Origin: JAUWTJ01 sp965603015
GTDB taxonomy: Bacteria > Pseudomonadota > Alphaproteobacteria > M2410
Assembly (NCBI GenBank): GCA_965603015.1
Contig: CBFDBJ010000002.1
Span: 1 to 64,000 of the forward strand
DNA length: 64,000 nt
Reading direction: 5' to 3'
The notes under the pieces were generated by a model. That model was not told where the DNA came from. It was given only the letters and a program-made list of their open reading frames with translations, and did no database searches. Below are positions 32,015 through 40,505 of the stretch, piece after piece. Positions within the stretch are counted from its first letter, which is position 1. Every line of letters begins with the position of its first letter. Position numbers and translations under genes: made by a program.

Positions 32015-32982
32015 CATACCTGGTCAATATGAAAATCTATAAGGCCCGCCCGTGTCCATCCCGCTTCCAGTAGGTTTGTGTTTGGTTTTGGGGGCTTGAA
32101 GACTTCTCCAAAGTCTTCCCAGGATTGAAATAGGAGCTGGTCAACAAGACTCTCCGCATATTGGGGGATGAGGTTTCGAATCTGTTCCGCTCGCTTCTGA
32201 TCAGTAACAACATTGAGGACCATCAATGATGTCTTGAGATTGAGATGATCGCGATAGAGCTTTTCGCCGATATATTTCTCATACTGAAGAAGGTTTCGCT
32301 GCCAGCTCTTGCGGTTAAAGTTTCTAGAAGTGGCTGGTTCTGTGGACCGATCTGCTTCCACTAGAAAGCAACGAAATCTGCTGCCTTTGGGAGTACTATA
32401 TTCGAGGCCAAACAAGGCGTCGGGTATGAGGTCTTTGGTGATCTCCTTTTTGGCAGAAGGTTCAGATATTCCGACTGCGTAACGCAACTGAGTACCAGCT
32501 CTTTTGAGCAACTGAGATTGCGGGATATAGTTGATGTCATCGCGATTCAATGTGGCCAGTTCAATCGATGCTGTGATGCAACTCACCATAAATTTATGAA
32601 GCCAGGGGCCAGAGCTTGTCTTGTTGACGTCAGACCAATGACCTGCCGCTTTGAGAGCTTTTTCGGACGCCAGTGTAAGATCATACACAAGCTGATTGTA
32701 GCGACTATCTATGGTCCTGAACTGCTGCACTGGTCTGGAAAGATACGCCCCGTCGTCCGGCGTATTGTCTTCGTTAAAGAGATCGGTGAGGCGCTCTTTG
32801 GCGCGTTTTTCACTTTTGTGCGTATCAGAAGCATATTGATGCAGGAATGAACTCGGAAGTGGACCATGTTCATGAAGTTTCTGGAACCACAGGCTATCCC
32901 GATCTTGCGGTGTTACGCGCTTCCCGGTCGAGCTGGGCGAAGTGCGCTTTCTCCGGCCTGTTGTGTCGTGGCGCTCAGTCAT
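32014..32982 (-). CDS. Replication-relaxation family protein (mobilisation protein)
   Basis: From the ATG at 32982, just past the stop of the upstream ATPase, the product is 322 residues. After a basic N-terminus comes a winged-helix part (DRDSLWFQKLHEHGPLPSSFLHQYASDTHKSEKRAKERLTDLFNEDNT...YLSRPVQQF), then the LTP-like LIPDALFGLEYSTPKGSRFRCFLVEADRSTEPATSRNFNRKSWQRNLLQYEKYI segment, where D, E-x-D and later residues resemble a nuclease-like fold. This matches the Replic_Relax family, linked with plasmid replication and DNA relaxation and typically encoded beside VirD4/TraD-like ATPases, as here. Whether it nicks DNA itself is not known. Confidence 0.78.
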   Translation of the reverse strand: MTERHDTTGRRKRTSPSSTGKRVTPQDRDSLWFQKLHEHGPLPSSFLHQYASDTHKSEKRAKERLTDLFNEDNTPDDGAYLSRPVQQFRTIDSRYNQLVYDLTLASEKALKAAGHWSDVNKTSSGPWLHKFMVSCITASIELATLNRDDINYIPQSQLLKRAGTQLRYAVGISEPSAKKEITKDLIPDALFGLEYSTPKGSRFRCFLVEADRSTEPATSRNFNRKSWQRNLLQYEKYIGEKLYRDHLNLKTSLMVLNVVTDQKRAEQIRNLIPQYAESLVDQLLFQSWEDFGEVFKPPKPNTNLLEAGWTRAGLIDFHIDQV

Positions 32983-32983
32983 T

Positions 32984-35116
32984 TCAAAGTTCGAATCCGG
33001 CTTCTGTTTCAGACTTCTTATCCCCTGCACCCTGTTGTTGGCTTGACTCTCCCTTGTCGTCGCCACCTGAAGGCTCTTGCTGGTCCTGATCGGGCTGAGA
33101 CTGCTGCTGCGTTGCTCCGTCCAACTCTGAGTGATGCACCGCATAGAGCTGACGCATTCTCGACTTTAGTTCCGCGTTATCAGACGTGTTCATCTGTGGC
33201 TTTTTTTCCAGATATCCAAACGGAAACGTGAGCGGAACCGCAGACTTGGTGACCCCGCGAATGTGGGCTGCAAAACATCCTTTAGGCTGCGCCTCAATGA
33301 ATCCCGGATCACAATAGAGCATGGGAGCTAATGTTCGTGCGTCTTTGGCAGAAACACCACCAGCAAACTTGATTGAGGTGTTTGCTCCAAAGGCTTCCTG
33401 CAAGCGCGGTTCCAGCTGTCCCAGGTATTGATGCGCGAGGACCATTCCAACATTGTACTTGCGAGCCTGAGCCAGAATGATCCCAATATTGCGATCAAAA
33501 TAGTCCGCCGCCTCGTCGATATAGACCATTGTTGGAATGCGATCACGCTTTGGCAGGGTCGCCCTTTCTTGAGCGGCCTGCGCGATCATAGCAATGAAGA
33601 ATCGCCCAAAGATCTCGGTGCCCTGCTCTTTGAGCAGATCCTTGGCCGTATTGATCAAAATGACCTTGCCCGCGTTCATTTCGCCAAAGAGATCAAGTTT
33701 GGAGCGGGGATGTGAGAACATGCGTTCGAAGGTTTGGTTTTCTAGAATACCCCACAAACGCCTGAGCACCTGCTTCTTGGTTTGTTCAAATTCCTTTGAG
33801 GAAAACTCCGTTTCAAAAAAATGCCTGGCACTGCCGGTGAGTTTTTCGATGTGAAGGGCAAACTTTTCCTGACTGCCGGGTTCCATGAGTTCCCTCAAGG
33901 TGTGAATTGTCGCGTCTGGAATATGCAGCATGAGGCGCGTCACATAACGAAAGATCACATTCTGTTTTTGCGTCATTTCCGCAGAGAGTAAAGACCCCAG
34001 CACAAAGTCATAGAGTTCAAGGATTGAGTTAGTCAGCCGTTCGCGTTCCAGGGGCTCGTAGCCACTAAGTCTATCAACCCCTACATCGAAGAGGTTGAGC
34101 GAAACCGGCCATTCAACATCTGTAGGATCGATGATGACCACTCTGTCATGAAGTTCACCACCAGGCGCAAACTCAGCCAGGCTGGCTATATTCCTGATGA
34201 GATCCCCCTGGCTATCGAGGACTATAATTGTCCGGTTGCCAGAAGCAACTGCCTCAAGATCACGACCAATCAGATACTGAAGGGTCTGCGTCTTGCCATG
34301 ACCAGATCCCGCAACAATGTGATGATGCTCAAACCGAGACAAGGTCGGGATTGAAAACTCGATGTCCTGTTGGAAATAATCCAGAAGAGGTGTTGCACCG
34401 AGGTATGTAACGACAAGCTCAATTGGAGATTTGATATCTGACTTGGTTGGTGTCTTGAGAGCGCGGGAAAACCCCCTCGGATCACCCGGATTTCCTCCGG
34501 AAGCAACAATCAGATTGCTTTCTAGTTTCTTTGAGAGCCGCGAGAAAAGACCTGACTCAATGATTTCCTCATCCAGGACTTTTGCCATGATATGTTCGAC
34601 CACAACTCCAAGATCGGAAACATTCTGGACCAGCTTGGAATCTACAGAGATGTCATCCTCATTGCTGGAACCGCCATCAAGAGCTGGGCAAGAGTCGAGA
34701 ATTGGCAGCAGGATCTCAGCAAGAAGCGCGACTAAAGTATCCTTTGTCACATGAAATTCTCCCACCAACTGACGTTGATAGCTCAGATCGTTTCGGAGAT
34801 CCCACCAATCCGCAACGGATCGCCTTTCCATCCAGTCGATATCTGGCAATAGAAACATGTTCTCGTAGTCGAGAACTCGGGAAACAAGACGGGCTATTGG
34901 TCCAACTTGTGGATGCTCCGTTGCCAAATCGAGAGACAGCAAGATGCCGTCAGTAATTTGAGCAACCAACTCATCCCGTGTGCCATCCTCAAGAAGATCG
35001 CATTCATGGAATAGGTGCCGAACCTCTTGAAACAGTTGGCGTGTTTCCACTTCGTCTTCGGAGCGGAAAAGCCCATGAACAAAGGCATGCCAGCGAGGCC
35101 CGAGATGAAGCGGCAT
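32984..35116 (-). CDS. VirD4/HerA-like DNA-translocating ATPase (second of two)
   Basis: The 710-residue protein has a helical N-terminal region of about 270 residues without membrane helices, then Walker A AGSGHGKTQTLQYLIGRDL, IIVLDSQGDLIRNIASLAEF, a large helical insert (ERERLTNSILELYDFVLGSLLS...), VILINTAKDLLKEQGTEIFGRFFIAMIAQAA, Walker B MVYIDEAADYF and GMVLAHQYLGQLEP, as in TraD/VirD4-type coupling ATPases. The last 50 residues are Gln/Asp/Ser-rich and disordered. It abuts the membrane protein gene upstream (which could anchor it) and overlaps the replication-relaxation gene's start region downstream. It presumably drives DNA transport or is the coupling protein for mobilisation. Confidence 0.85.
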   Translation of the reverse strand: MPLHLGPRWHAFVHGLFRSEDEVETRQLFQEVRHLFHECDLLEDGTRDELVAQITDGILLSLDLATEHPQVGPIARLVSRVLDYENMFLLPDIDWMERRSVADWWDLRNDLSYQRQLVGEFHVTKDTLVALLAEILLPILDSCPALDGGSSNEDDISVDSKLVQNVSDLGVVVEHIMAKVLDEEIIESGLFSRLSKKLESNLIVASGGNPGDPRGFSRALKTPTKSDIKSPIELVVTYLGATPLLDYFQQDIEFSIPTLSRFEHHHIVAGSGHGKTQTLQYLIGRDLEAVASGNRTIIVLDSQGDLIRNIASLAEFAPGGELHDRVVIIDPTDVEWPVSLNLFDVGVDRLSGYEPLERERLTNSILELYDFVLGSLLSAEMTQKQNVIFRYVTRLMLHIPDATIHTLRELMEPGSQEKFALHIEKLTGSARHFFETEFSSKEFEQTKKQVLRRLWGILENQTFERMFSHPRSKLDLFGEMNAGKVILINTAKDLLKEQGTEIFGRFFIAMIAQAAQERATLPKRDRIPTMVYIDEAADYFDRNIGIILAQARKYNVGMVLAHQYLGQLEPRLQEAFGANTSIKFAGGVSAKDARTLAPMLYCDPGFIEAQPKGCFAAHIRGVTKSAVPLTFPFGYLEKKPQMNTSDNAELKSRMRQLYAVHHSELDGATQQQSQPDQDQQEPSGGDDKGESSQQQGAGDKKSETEAGFEL

Positions 35117-35632
35117 CTAGATCCCTCTCAAAATGACCGCCCGAGCTTCATCTTTGGGAAGTGGCTCAATCTTGTGTGTCTCTGTACCATCCCAGTGTTT
35201 AGCTGTTTCAATGACCTGTCTTAGATATGCGACGACCGTTTCCAGCCAGGCTTCTTTGCGAGCCAATTCGACGACACTGTTGCAGGAGAAATAACGACCA
35301 TGAATGAGGTCTTTCACGAAGATGGTGTCGCGTTTTTCATTAAACCACCAGTACCCCGCGCCAATCCCGGCAATCAGTCCGAGAAAAATAGCACTTCCGG
35401 ACCCCATGAAGGTGGATAGAAATCCAAATGCAAAGAAGAAACCCAGAATACCAATAATCGCCGTTTGCCGGATCAAGGTGGGTTGGAGGCTTTCGACAAG
35501 AACAGCATCATGAAACCGATAGCGGTCGATAAGTGCCTTCTCCTCTTCGTCGAGTTCAATTTTGCCCCAGAGTTTGAACTGTACTTTTACGAACCGGCTT
35601 TGTGACTGCTCTCGTTTGAATAAAAGATCCAT
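35117..35632 (-). CDS. Small membrane protein of the mobilisation module
   Basis: The 171-residue product has two membrane helices, about residues 53-75 (RQTAIIGILGFFFAFGFLSTFMG) and 78-95 (SAIFLGLIAGIGAGYWWF), with cytosolic ends: a charged N-terminus and a C-terminal helical part (VELARKEAWLETVVAYLRQVIETAKHW). Its TAG is immediately followed by the ATPase ATG, so the genes are coupled. A membrane anchor for the soluble ATPase is a natural guess, as VirD4 normally has such helices itself. No homologue recognised. Confidence 0.7.
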   Translation of the reverse strand: MDLLFKREQSQSRFVKVQFKLWGKIELDEEEKALIDRYRFHDAVLVESLQPTLIRQTAIIGILGFFFAFGFLSTFMGSGSAIFLGLIAGIGAGYWWFNEKRDTIFVKDLIHGRYFSCNSVVELARKEAWLETVVAYLRQVIETAKHWDGTETHKIEPLPKDEARAVILRGI

Positions 35633-35814
35633 CTTCTCATGTCCTCCCTGTGATCAATCGCATGATCAGACACCACACAACCCCCAGATGTCAAACAGTC
35701 GCTTGAATGCAGAGCTAAGATCTGCATGAAGTCATCCTGGATTGCTGGTCAAAGACATTCGGCTATGAGACGGCATGGAGTCTTATGGATAGGGATTGGA
35801 GACTTCCGAGTATG

Positions 35815-35842
35815 GGGATACAGCAGGAATGGTCTGTATCCC
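35815..35842 (-). terminator. Hairpin directly after hsdR
   Basis: A perfect 9-bp stem GGGATACAG/CTGTATCCC with a 10-base loop starts one base after the hsdR stop. No T-run follows on the minus strand, so it may be a weak terminator or an mRNA 3' stabiliser. Confidence 0.45.
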
Positions 35843-38662
35843 TCAATCAACCCCGTCGATGAAGACTTCAACAAACTCTTTGATCTTACCAATGACACGC
35901 TCTGCAACAGTACTGCGCTCACGCAGTTTGGGGCGGCTCTCCATGATTCCAATCACGTCATCCCGCATGGGCGGTTTTTCGGTAAAGAGATAGTCACCGA
36001 TAACCTTTTCAAGGCCCCCTGCGTCCAGGCCTTCATCCACTGACAATTTCTTGACGGCTTGCCGCTTTTGTTCAGTCCAATAAGTCTCGAATTCATCACC
36101 AACGTCAGCACTTGCAGGAATGTTAGGGAAATGATCCGCAATGAATCGGGCTATGAGGTCTTTCTTGCTGCGTAGCTGGGTTTCCGTGTCGAGGATATCC
36201 ATAATCGCCTTGTGCTGCCTGGCCTGATCCTCTGGTTTGGAATCCCGAATATTCCGAAGTAAAGAGATAATGTAGCTAACATTGATCTTGTCGCGACTGA
36301 TCAGCTCGACCTCGAAGTCTATGTCATCCAGGATCGATACTTTTTCCTTTTCATGCTCGCTTCTGACTTTGTCGTAGAGATCGAGATATTTGCTCCTGAA
36401 ATCGGCGAAAAGCTGTTCATCTATCGGCAAATCGTCAAAGCTGAACTGGGTAAAGCAGTCGAGGACATTTTTGACACGTATGACCTCTCGGAATGCCTGG
36501 ATAAACCTCGCCTCATCCTCTTCGGTCAGTAGTTCATCAACGCTTTCGACTGTCGGCGTTATCGCAAGAAGGTTGTCAACGGCTTCCTGGAACCGTTCAA
36601 CATAGTCTTCGTATGGTGACAGGATGATGTCTTCAATTGCGTCTTTGTTGGCGAAAAGTTCAATCGACTGATCGGTTGCCGGTTTCAGGTTACGAAAACA
36701 CACGACATTACCCTGGGACTTCTTTTGCCCCATGGTTCTGTTCGTTCGTGAATAGGCCTGAAGAAGGCCGTGGTATTTGAGGTTCTTGTCAACATAGATC
36801 GTGTTCAGGGGCTTGCTGTCGAAACCTGTGAGGAACATGTTCACGACCAACAGAATGTCGATCTGTTTGGCTTTTACGCGCTTACCGACATCTTTGTAAT
36901 AACCATAGAAATTATCGGTCGAAAAATTCGTTCCAAACATTTCATTGTAGTCGCCAATATATTCATCCAGCTTGTCCCGGCTATGCTTGTTGACCGGTAT
37001 ATCGCCCCCACCATCTGGGATAATGTCAGTATCGATAAAACCAGCGACATCTGCATCTTCCTCATTGGCTTGGTAAGAGAAGATAGTACCAACCTTCAGA
37101 TGGTGCTCGTCAGCGTCTTTCTTGGTTCGCAGAAGATCGTAGTAGGCACAAAGGGTCTTGACGCAGAAGATGGCGTTGAACTCGCGGCTGTGGGTTTTTC
37201 TGGCATGGTTGGCGATAATGTAGTCTGTGACCTTATCCAGCCGCTCAGGCGCTTCCATGACTTCGGCTGTATCTATCGCCTCAACTTCGATGTCCGCGAC
37301 ACCATTCTTTTGTTTAACCGTGCGGATGTACTCGACAGAGAATTTCAAAACATTTTCATCGCGTATTGCGTCGGTGATGACATATTTGTGCAGACAGTCG
37401 CTGAAGAGATCTTTCGTTGTCCGCTTGCCAAGTGCGTTTTTTGAGGCGTTTTGAGCGAATATTGGCGTGCCGGTAAAGCCGAACATCTGCACACCATTGA
37501 AGAAATCTGTGATTCGCTTGTGGGTATCTCCGAACTGGCTTCGGTGACATTCGTCAAAAATGAACACCATGCGCTTATCACGAAGAGAACCCATTGATTC
37601 TAGGTAGCGCTCCCTACTAATCGCCGTATTCAGTTTCTGAAGCGTTGTGACGATGAGAGGCGTATCATCGGTGAACTGCTTGACCAGTGTCTTGGTATTG
37701 TTGGTGGCGTCAATGCTGCCAGGACTAAAGCTGTTGAACTCCTTGATCGTCTGAAAGTCGAGGTCCTTGCGATCGACGACAAACACCACCTTATGAACGT
37801 TCGGAGACTGAGTAAGAATCTGAGCCGCCTTGAAAGAAGTCAGGGTTTTGCCTGATCCTGTTGTGTGCCATATGTAGCCATTCTTCTGGCTATTGCTCAC
37901 GCGCTCTACAATCGCCTCGACCGCGTAGTACTGATAGGGCCGCAGCGCCATCAGCATTTCATCACTCTCGTTCAGAACGATGTATTTGGTGATCATCTTG
38001 GAGAGCTGGCACTTCTCAAGAAAGACCTCAGCGAATTCGCTGAGTTGTGTGATCTTCTTGTTGTCTTCGTCAGCCCAGAAAAAAGTCTGTTTGAAATCAC
38101 GTTTGTTGATCGGATTATTGGCGTAATACTTCGTGTTCACACCGTTCGAGATCACGAACATTTGAATATAGCCGAAAAGTCCATAGCCTGCTGAAAATGA
38201 ATGCCGATGATACCGGTTGGTCTGATTGAAGGCCTCCTTCATCTCAAGACCACGACGCTTCAACTCGACTTGCACGAGAGGCAGCCCGTTAACCAAGAGT
38301 GTCACATCATAGCGGTTTGTGTATTTCCCGACCATGGTGACCTGATGCGTCACCTGGTACTGGTTCTTACACCATTGGATCTGATTTATCAGTTCGATGT
38401 AGCCTGTGGTGCCGTCATCGCGAGTAAAATCAATTTTGTCCCGCAGGGTCTTTGCTTTTTGAAAAATGTTGCCTTTGGCCAGTTTGTTCAGAATTTGACG
38501 AAACTCATAGTCGGACAAGAGCACTTGATTGTGCTTTTCCAACTGTTTTTTGAGGTTGTTGACCAGCGCAGTTTCATCCTCGATCAGGACACGCTCAAAA
38601 CCCAGCGACTCGAGCTGAGAGATCAGTTTGTTTTCAAGTGTTTGTTCTGATTCCGTGGTCAT
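35843..38662 (-). CDS. hsdR: Type I restriction endonuclease subunit R
   Basis: HsdR is the ATP-dependent translocase and nuclease of the complex; it cleaves unmodified DNA far from the recognition site. The 939-residue protein has the PD-(D/E)xK nuclease at RYDVTLLVNGLPLVQVELKRRG (D119, E133, K135), Walker A HTTGSGKTLTSF (about 266-276), the DEAD-like FDECHRSQFG (370-373 DECH), motif III FTGTPIF, and further helicase motifs (VNMFLTGFDSKPLNTIYVDKNL, LLQAYSRTNRT). The C-terminal helical part binds the core enzyme. It overlaps the Abi_C gene's stop by 4 bp and ends the operon. Confidence 0.96.
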   Translation of the reverse strand: MTTESEQTLENKLISQLESLGFERVLIEDETALVNNLKKQLEKHNQVLLSDYEFRQILNKLAKGNIFQKAKTLRDKIDFTRDDGTTGYIELINQIQWCKNQYQVTHQVTMVGKYTNRYDVTLLVNGLPLVQVELKRRGLEMKEAFNQTNRYHRHSFSAGYGLFGYIQMFVISNGVNTKYYANNPINKRDFKQTFFWADEDNKKITQLSEFAEVFLEKCQLSKMITKYIVLNESDEMLMALRPYQYYAVEAIVERVSNSQKNGYIWHTTGSGKTLTSFKAAQILTQSPNVHKVVFVVDRKDLDFQTIKEFNSFSPGSIDATNNTKTLVKQFTDDTPLIVTTLQKLNTAISRERYLESMGSLRDKRMVFIFDECHRSQFGDTHKRITDFFNGVQMFGFTGTPIFAQNASKNALGKRTTKDLFSDCLHKYVITDAIRDENVLKFSVEYIRTVKQKNGVADIEVEAIDTAEVMEAPERLDKVTDYIIANHARKTHSREFNAIFCVKTLCAYYDLLRTKKDADEHHLKVGTIFSYQANEEDADVAGFIDTDIIPDGGGDIPVNKHSRDKLDEYIGDYNEMFGTNFSTDNFYGYYKDVGKRVKAKQIDILLVVNMFLTGFDSKPLNTIYVDKNLKYHGLLQAYSRTNRTMGQKKSQGNVVCFRNLKPATDQSIELFANKDAIEDIILSPYEDYVERFQEAVDNLLAITPTVESVDELLTEEDEARFIQAFREVIRVKNVLDCFTQFSFDDLPIDEQLFADFRSKYLDLYDKVRSEHEKEKVSILDDIDFEVELISRDKINVSYIISLLRNIRDSKPEDQARQHKAIMDILDTETQLRSKKDLIARFIADHFPNIPASADVGDEFETYWTEQKRQAVKKLSVDEGLDAGGLEKVIGDYLFTEKPPMRDDVIGIMESRPKLRERSTVAERVIGKIKEFVEVFIDGVD

Positions 38663-39288
38663 TCTTCTTCTAAGCTATTCTCTATATTATAATCACCTAG
38701 TTCGATTTCGTAAGTCTCCGGCTCTTGGTCAAAGAGTGCCCTACTATACAAGATGCGGTGATCCAAAGGGTAGAGCTCGTTCAAATATGCGTTGAAACCT
38801 GGATTGTCCTCGTATTCAAGATCCGGTTCTACGAGTTGATCAAGCCTGCGAAGCATGTATGTACACAAATTGTCAGTTACACCAATAATCAAATCCGCGA
38901 AATCTGCATCGTTCACTTGATCCTTCAAAGAAGCACGCCCATGAGCAATATCGCTATGTTCGTTTCGGATCTCACCTATGTAGTGTACTACACTGGAAAG
39001 CCGCCTAGACAAATCAACATCAGAGAAACCTCGTCCTCGCTGCAGTTCCGCCAGAGAACGTTTGAATAGCGGCCCAACGTCTTCTTGGTTTAAGGCCTCC
39101 AGAGATTCGTGAGCTAACAAATGTAAAGTGAGTTTTGATATTCCTTCAATCAATGCTTTGCATGTCTCAATCGAAATGTCCGGCTTCTCATCAATGTAGC
39201 CAACAACCAGATCCAAGTGACTATTGTAGTAGTCCAATCGATGGCGTTCAATCCGCGCTATTTCGTGTTTCAATTTGTCCATATCCAA
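38659..39288 (-). CDS. Abi_C-domain (abortive-infection-like, HEPN-like) protein inside the type I RM operon
   Basis: The 209-residue product has an N-terminal helical region (HEIARIERHRLDYYNSHLDLVVGYIDEK), then DISIETCKALIEGISKLTLHLL, FKRSLAELQRGRGFSDVDLSRRLSSVVHYIGEIRNEHSDIAHGRAS and ADLIIGVTDNLCTYMLRRL. This order, with RN...HG near residue 112-121, matches the Abi_C (abortive infection C-terminus) family, which resembles HEPN RNases; the spacing between Arg and His is one residue longer than usual. Its stop overlaps hsdR by 4 bp and it starts 2 bp after hsdS, so it is an integral part of the operon. It could act as a second-line suicide response when restriction fails, or as a chaperone of the complex; both are inference. 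Confidence 0.72.
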   Translation of the reverse strand: MDMDKLKHEIARIERHRLDYYNSHLDLVVGYIDEKPDISIETCKALIEGISKLTLHLLAHESLEALNQEDVGPLFKRSLAELQRGRGFSDVDLSRRLSSVVHYIGEIRNEHSDIAHGRASLKDQVNDADFADLIIGVTDNLCTYMLRRLDQLVEPDLEYEDNPGFNAYLNELYPLDHRILYSRALFDQEPETYEIELGDYNIENSLEEE

Positions 39289-39290
39289 AG

Positions 39291-40505
39291 CTACCCAAAC
39301 ATCATTTGTAAGAGACCCTTCTTGAATCTTTTCATTTCAAGGGTTTGCTGGAACAGCAACTGACTCTTGGCGTCTATCGCATATAGAAACTCTGAAATCT
39401 TCCGTTGCTCTGTTGTGCTTCGTGGTACAAGAACTTTTATCTCCGCCAGATCACTTGAACTTATGGCGGGGTAGCTAGTTCCCGTACATCTCCTTAGAAC
39501 ATCGTTTACAAATAGATCCGTATGCATTTGTTGAAAGAGGAAGCCTGAGACCTCATTGGCACGTATTTGTGCGTAGCCTGTTGAGGCAACATAATCTCCA
39601 TCCAATTCGAATAGCAGATTATTCCTTTGGTACGGGCGCACCATTTGGAATAGCACGTCCCCTTTGGACAATACTCGTTGCGCTCGACTTGGCGCGAGGT
39701 CGCGCGATATTTCCTTTGGGGACTTTAGAGTTCCATTAGATACACTCTCCAGATCGACATAGAAGAACCTCTCAGGCAGGTCAGTCGCTCTCGGATTAAC
39801 TTCAGCAAATTCTCCAAGTCTCTTCTCTTGCCACTCAGGGAAATCTCTTCCCTCATCGTCCTTAAATCGTATCTCTTGGGCAAATAGTCTTTGCAAACAC
39901 CCCTTCTTGTACTCCTTAAGAAGCACTATATTCTCTTCAAGCAAAGTTGTTTTTCTATCCGCTTCACTTAAGAATTTCGCAATTCTATTCTGTTCAGATT
40001 CGTCGGGAAGATTGATCGGCCACTTGAACCAGTCTTCAAGCTTAAAAATCATCTTTTCTATATGCACACCGATACTCGAGTGAAAGAACGTTTGTTGCAG
40101 GTATATAGAATGAACAAGCTGAGCGAGATATTCAGGATCAATTGCCGCTCTACACCGCAACACCGAATACTCATTTGAAACAATAGCACCATCCAATCTC
40201 GCTGGAACAAATCCGCAAGCTCCGTGTACAATTTGACGCTTAGAGATTAGAAAATCCCCTTCGTGAATTCGGAATTGCGATTTCACGGAAATCTCGCGAC
40301 CAAACAGTCTGGAACGGTGGTCGATCCCTCCTCTGGAGCGTCTAGCAGTTACAAGATCATACTGCTCATCGTCTTTGAGATCGACTGGACGACTAACAAC
40401 CTCAAACAAGTCGCCTATCGCATATCGCTTCCAACCCGGCTTCGGATTAGCTAATTGTGGCTTGCCTGGTTGAACGGATTTTGGGAATCTTCTTTCGGAG
40501 GTCAT
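39291..40505 (-). CDS. hsdS: Type I restriction-modification specificity subunit S
   Basis: HsdS carries two target-recognition domains that read the two halves of the bipartite site. TRD1 covers about 25-165 (WKRYAIGDLFEVVSR...FKWPINLPDESEQNRIAKFL), followed by the central conserved helix (ADRKTTLLEENIVLLKEYKKGCLQRLFAQEIRF), TRD2 about 225-360 (WQEKRLGEFAEVNPRA...IKVLVPRSTTEQRKISEFL) and the distal helix (IDAKSQLLFQQTLEMKRFKKGLLQMMF). The ATG at 40505 overlaps the hsdM stop (ATGA); a frame ten codons longer exists. The target sequence cannot be predicted. Confidence 0.93.
   Translation of the reverse strand: MTSERRFPKSVQPGKPQLANPKPGWKRYAIGDLFEVVSRPVDLKDDEQYDLVTARRSRGGIDHRSRLFGREISVKSQFRIHEGDFLISKRQIVHGACGFVPARLDGAIVSNEYSVLRCRAAIDPEYLAQLVHSIYLQQTFFHSSIGVHIEKMIFKLEDWFKWPINLPDESEQNRIAKFLSEADRKTTLLEENIVLLKEYKKGCLQRLFAQEIRFKDDEGRDFPEWQEKRLGEFAEVNPRATDLPERFFYVDLESVSNGTLKSPKEISRDLAPSRAQRVLSKGDVLFQMVRPYQRNNLLFELDGDYVASTGYAQIRANEVSGFLFQQMHTDLFVNDVLRRCTGTSYPAISSSDLAEIKVLVPRSTTEQRKISEFLYAIDAKSQLLFQQTLEMKRFKKGLLQMMFG

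Noticed and set aside
28905..35632. Complete integrative conjugative element
   Set aside because: No VirB/Trb-type channel proteins, no TraI/MobA-type relaxase motif recognised; described as mobilisable at most.
36770..37444. 224-codon plus-strand frame inside hsdR
   Set aside because: Antisense to well-supported HsdR helicase motifs; a shadow frame.
38657..38668. GGTCATTCTTC at the hsdR start, similar to the recurring motif
   Set aside because: It is just the complement of the first codons of hsdR and its upstream bases; no longer match to the other copies.
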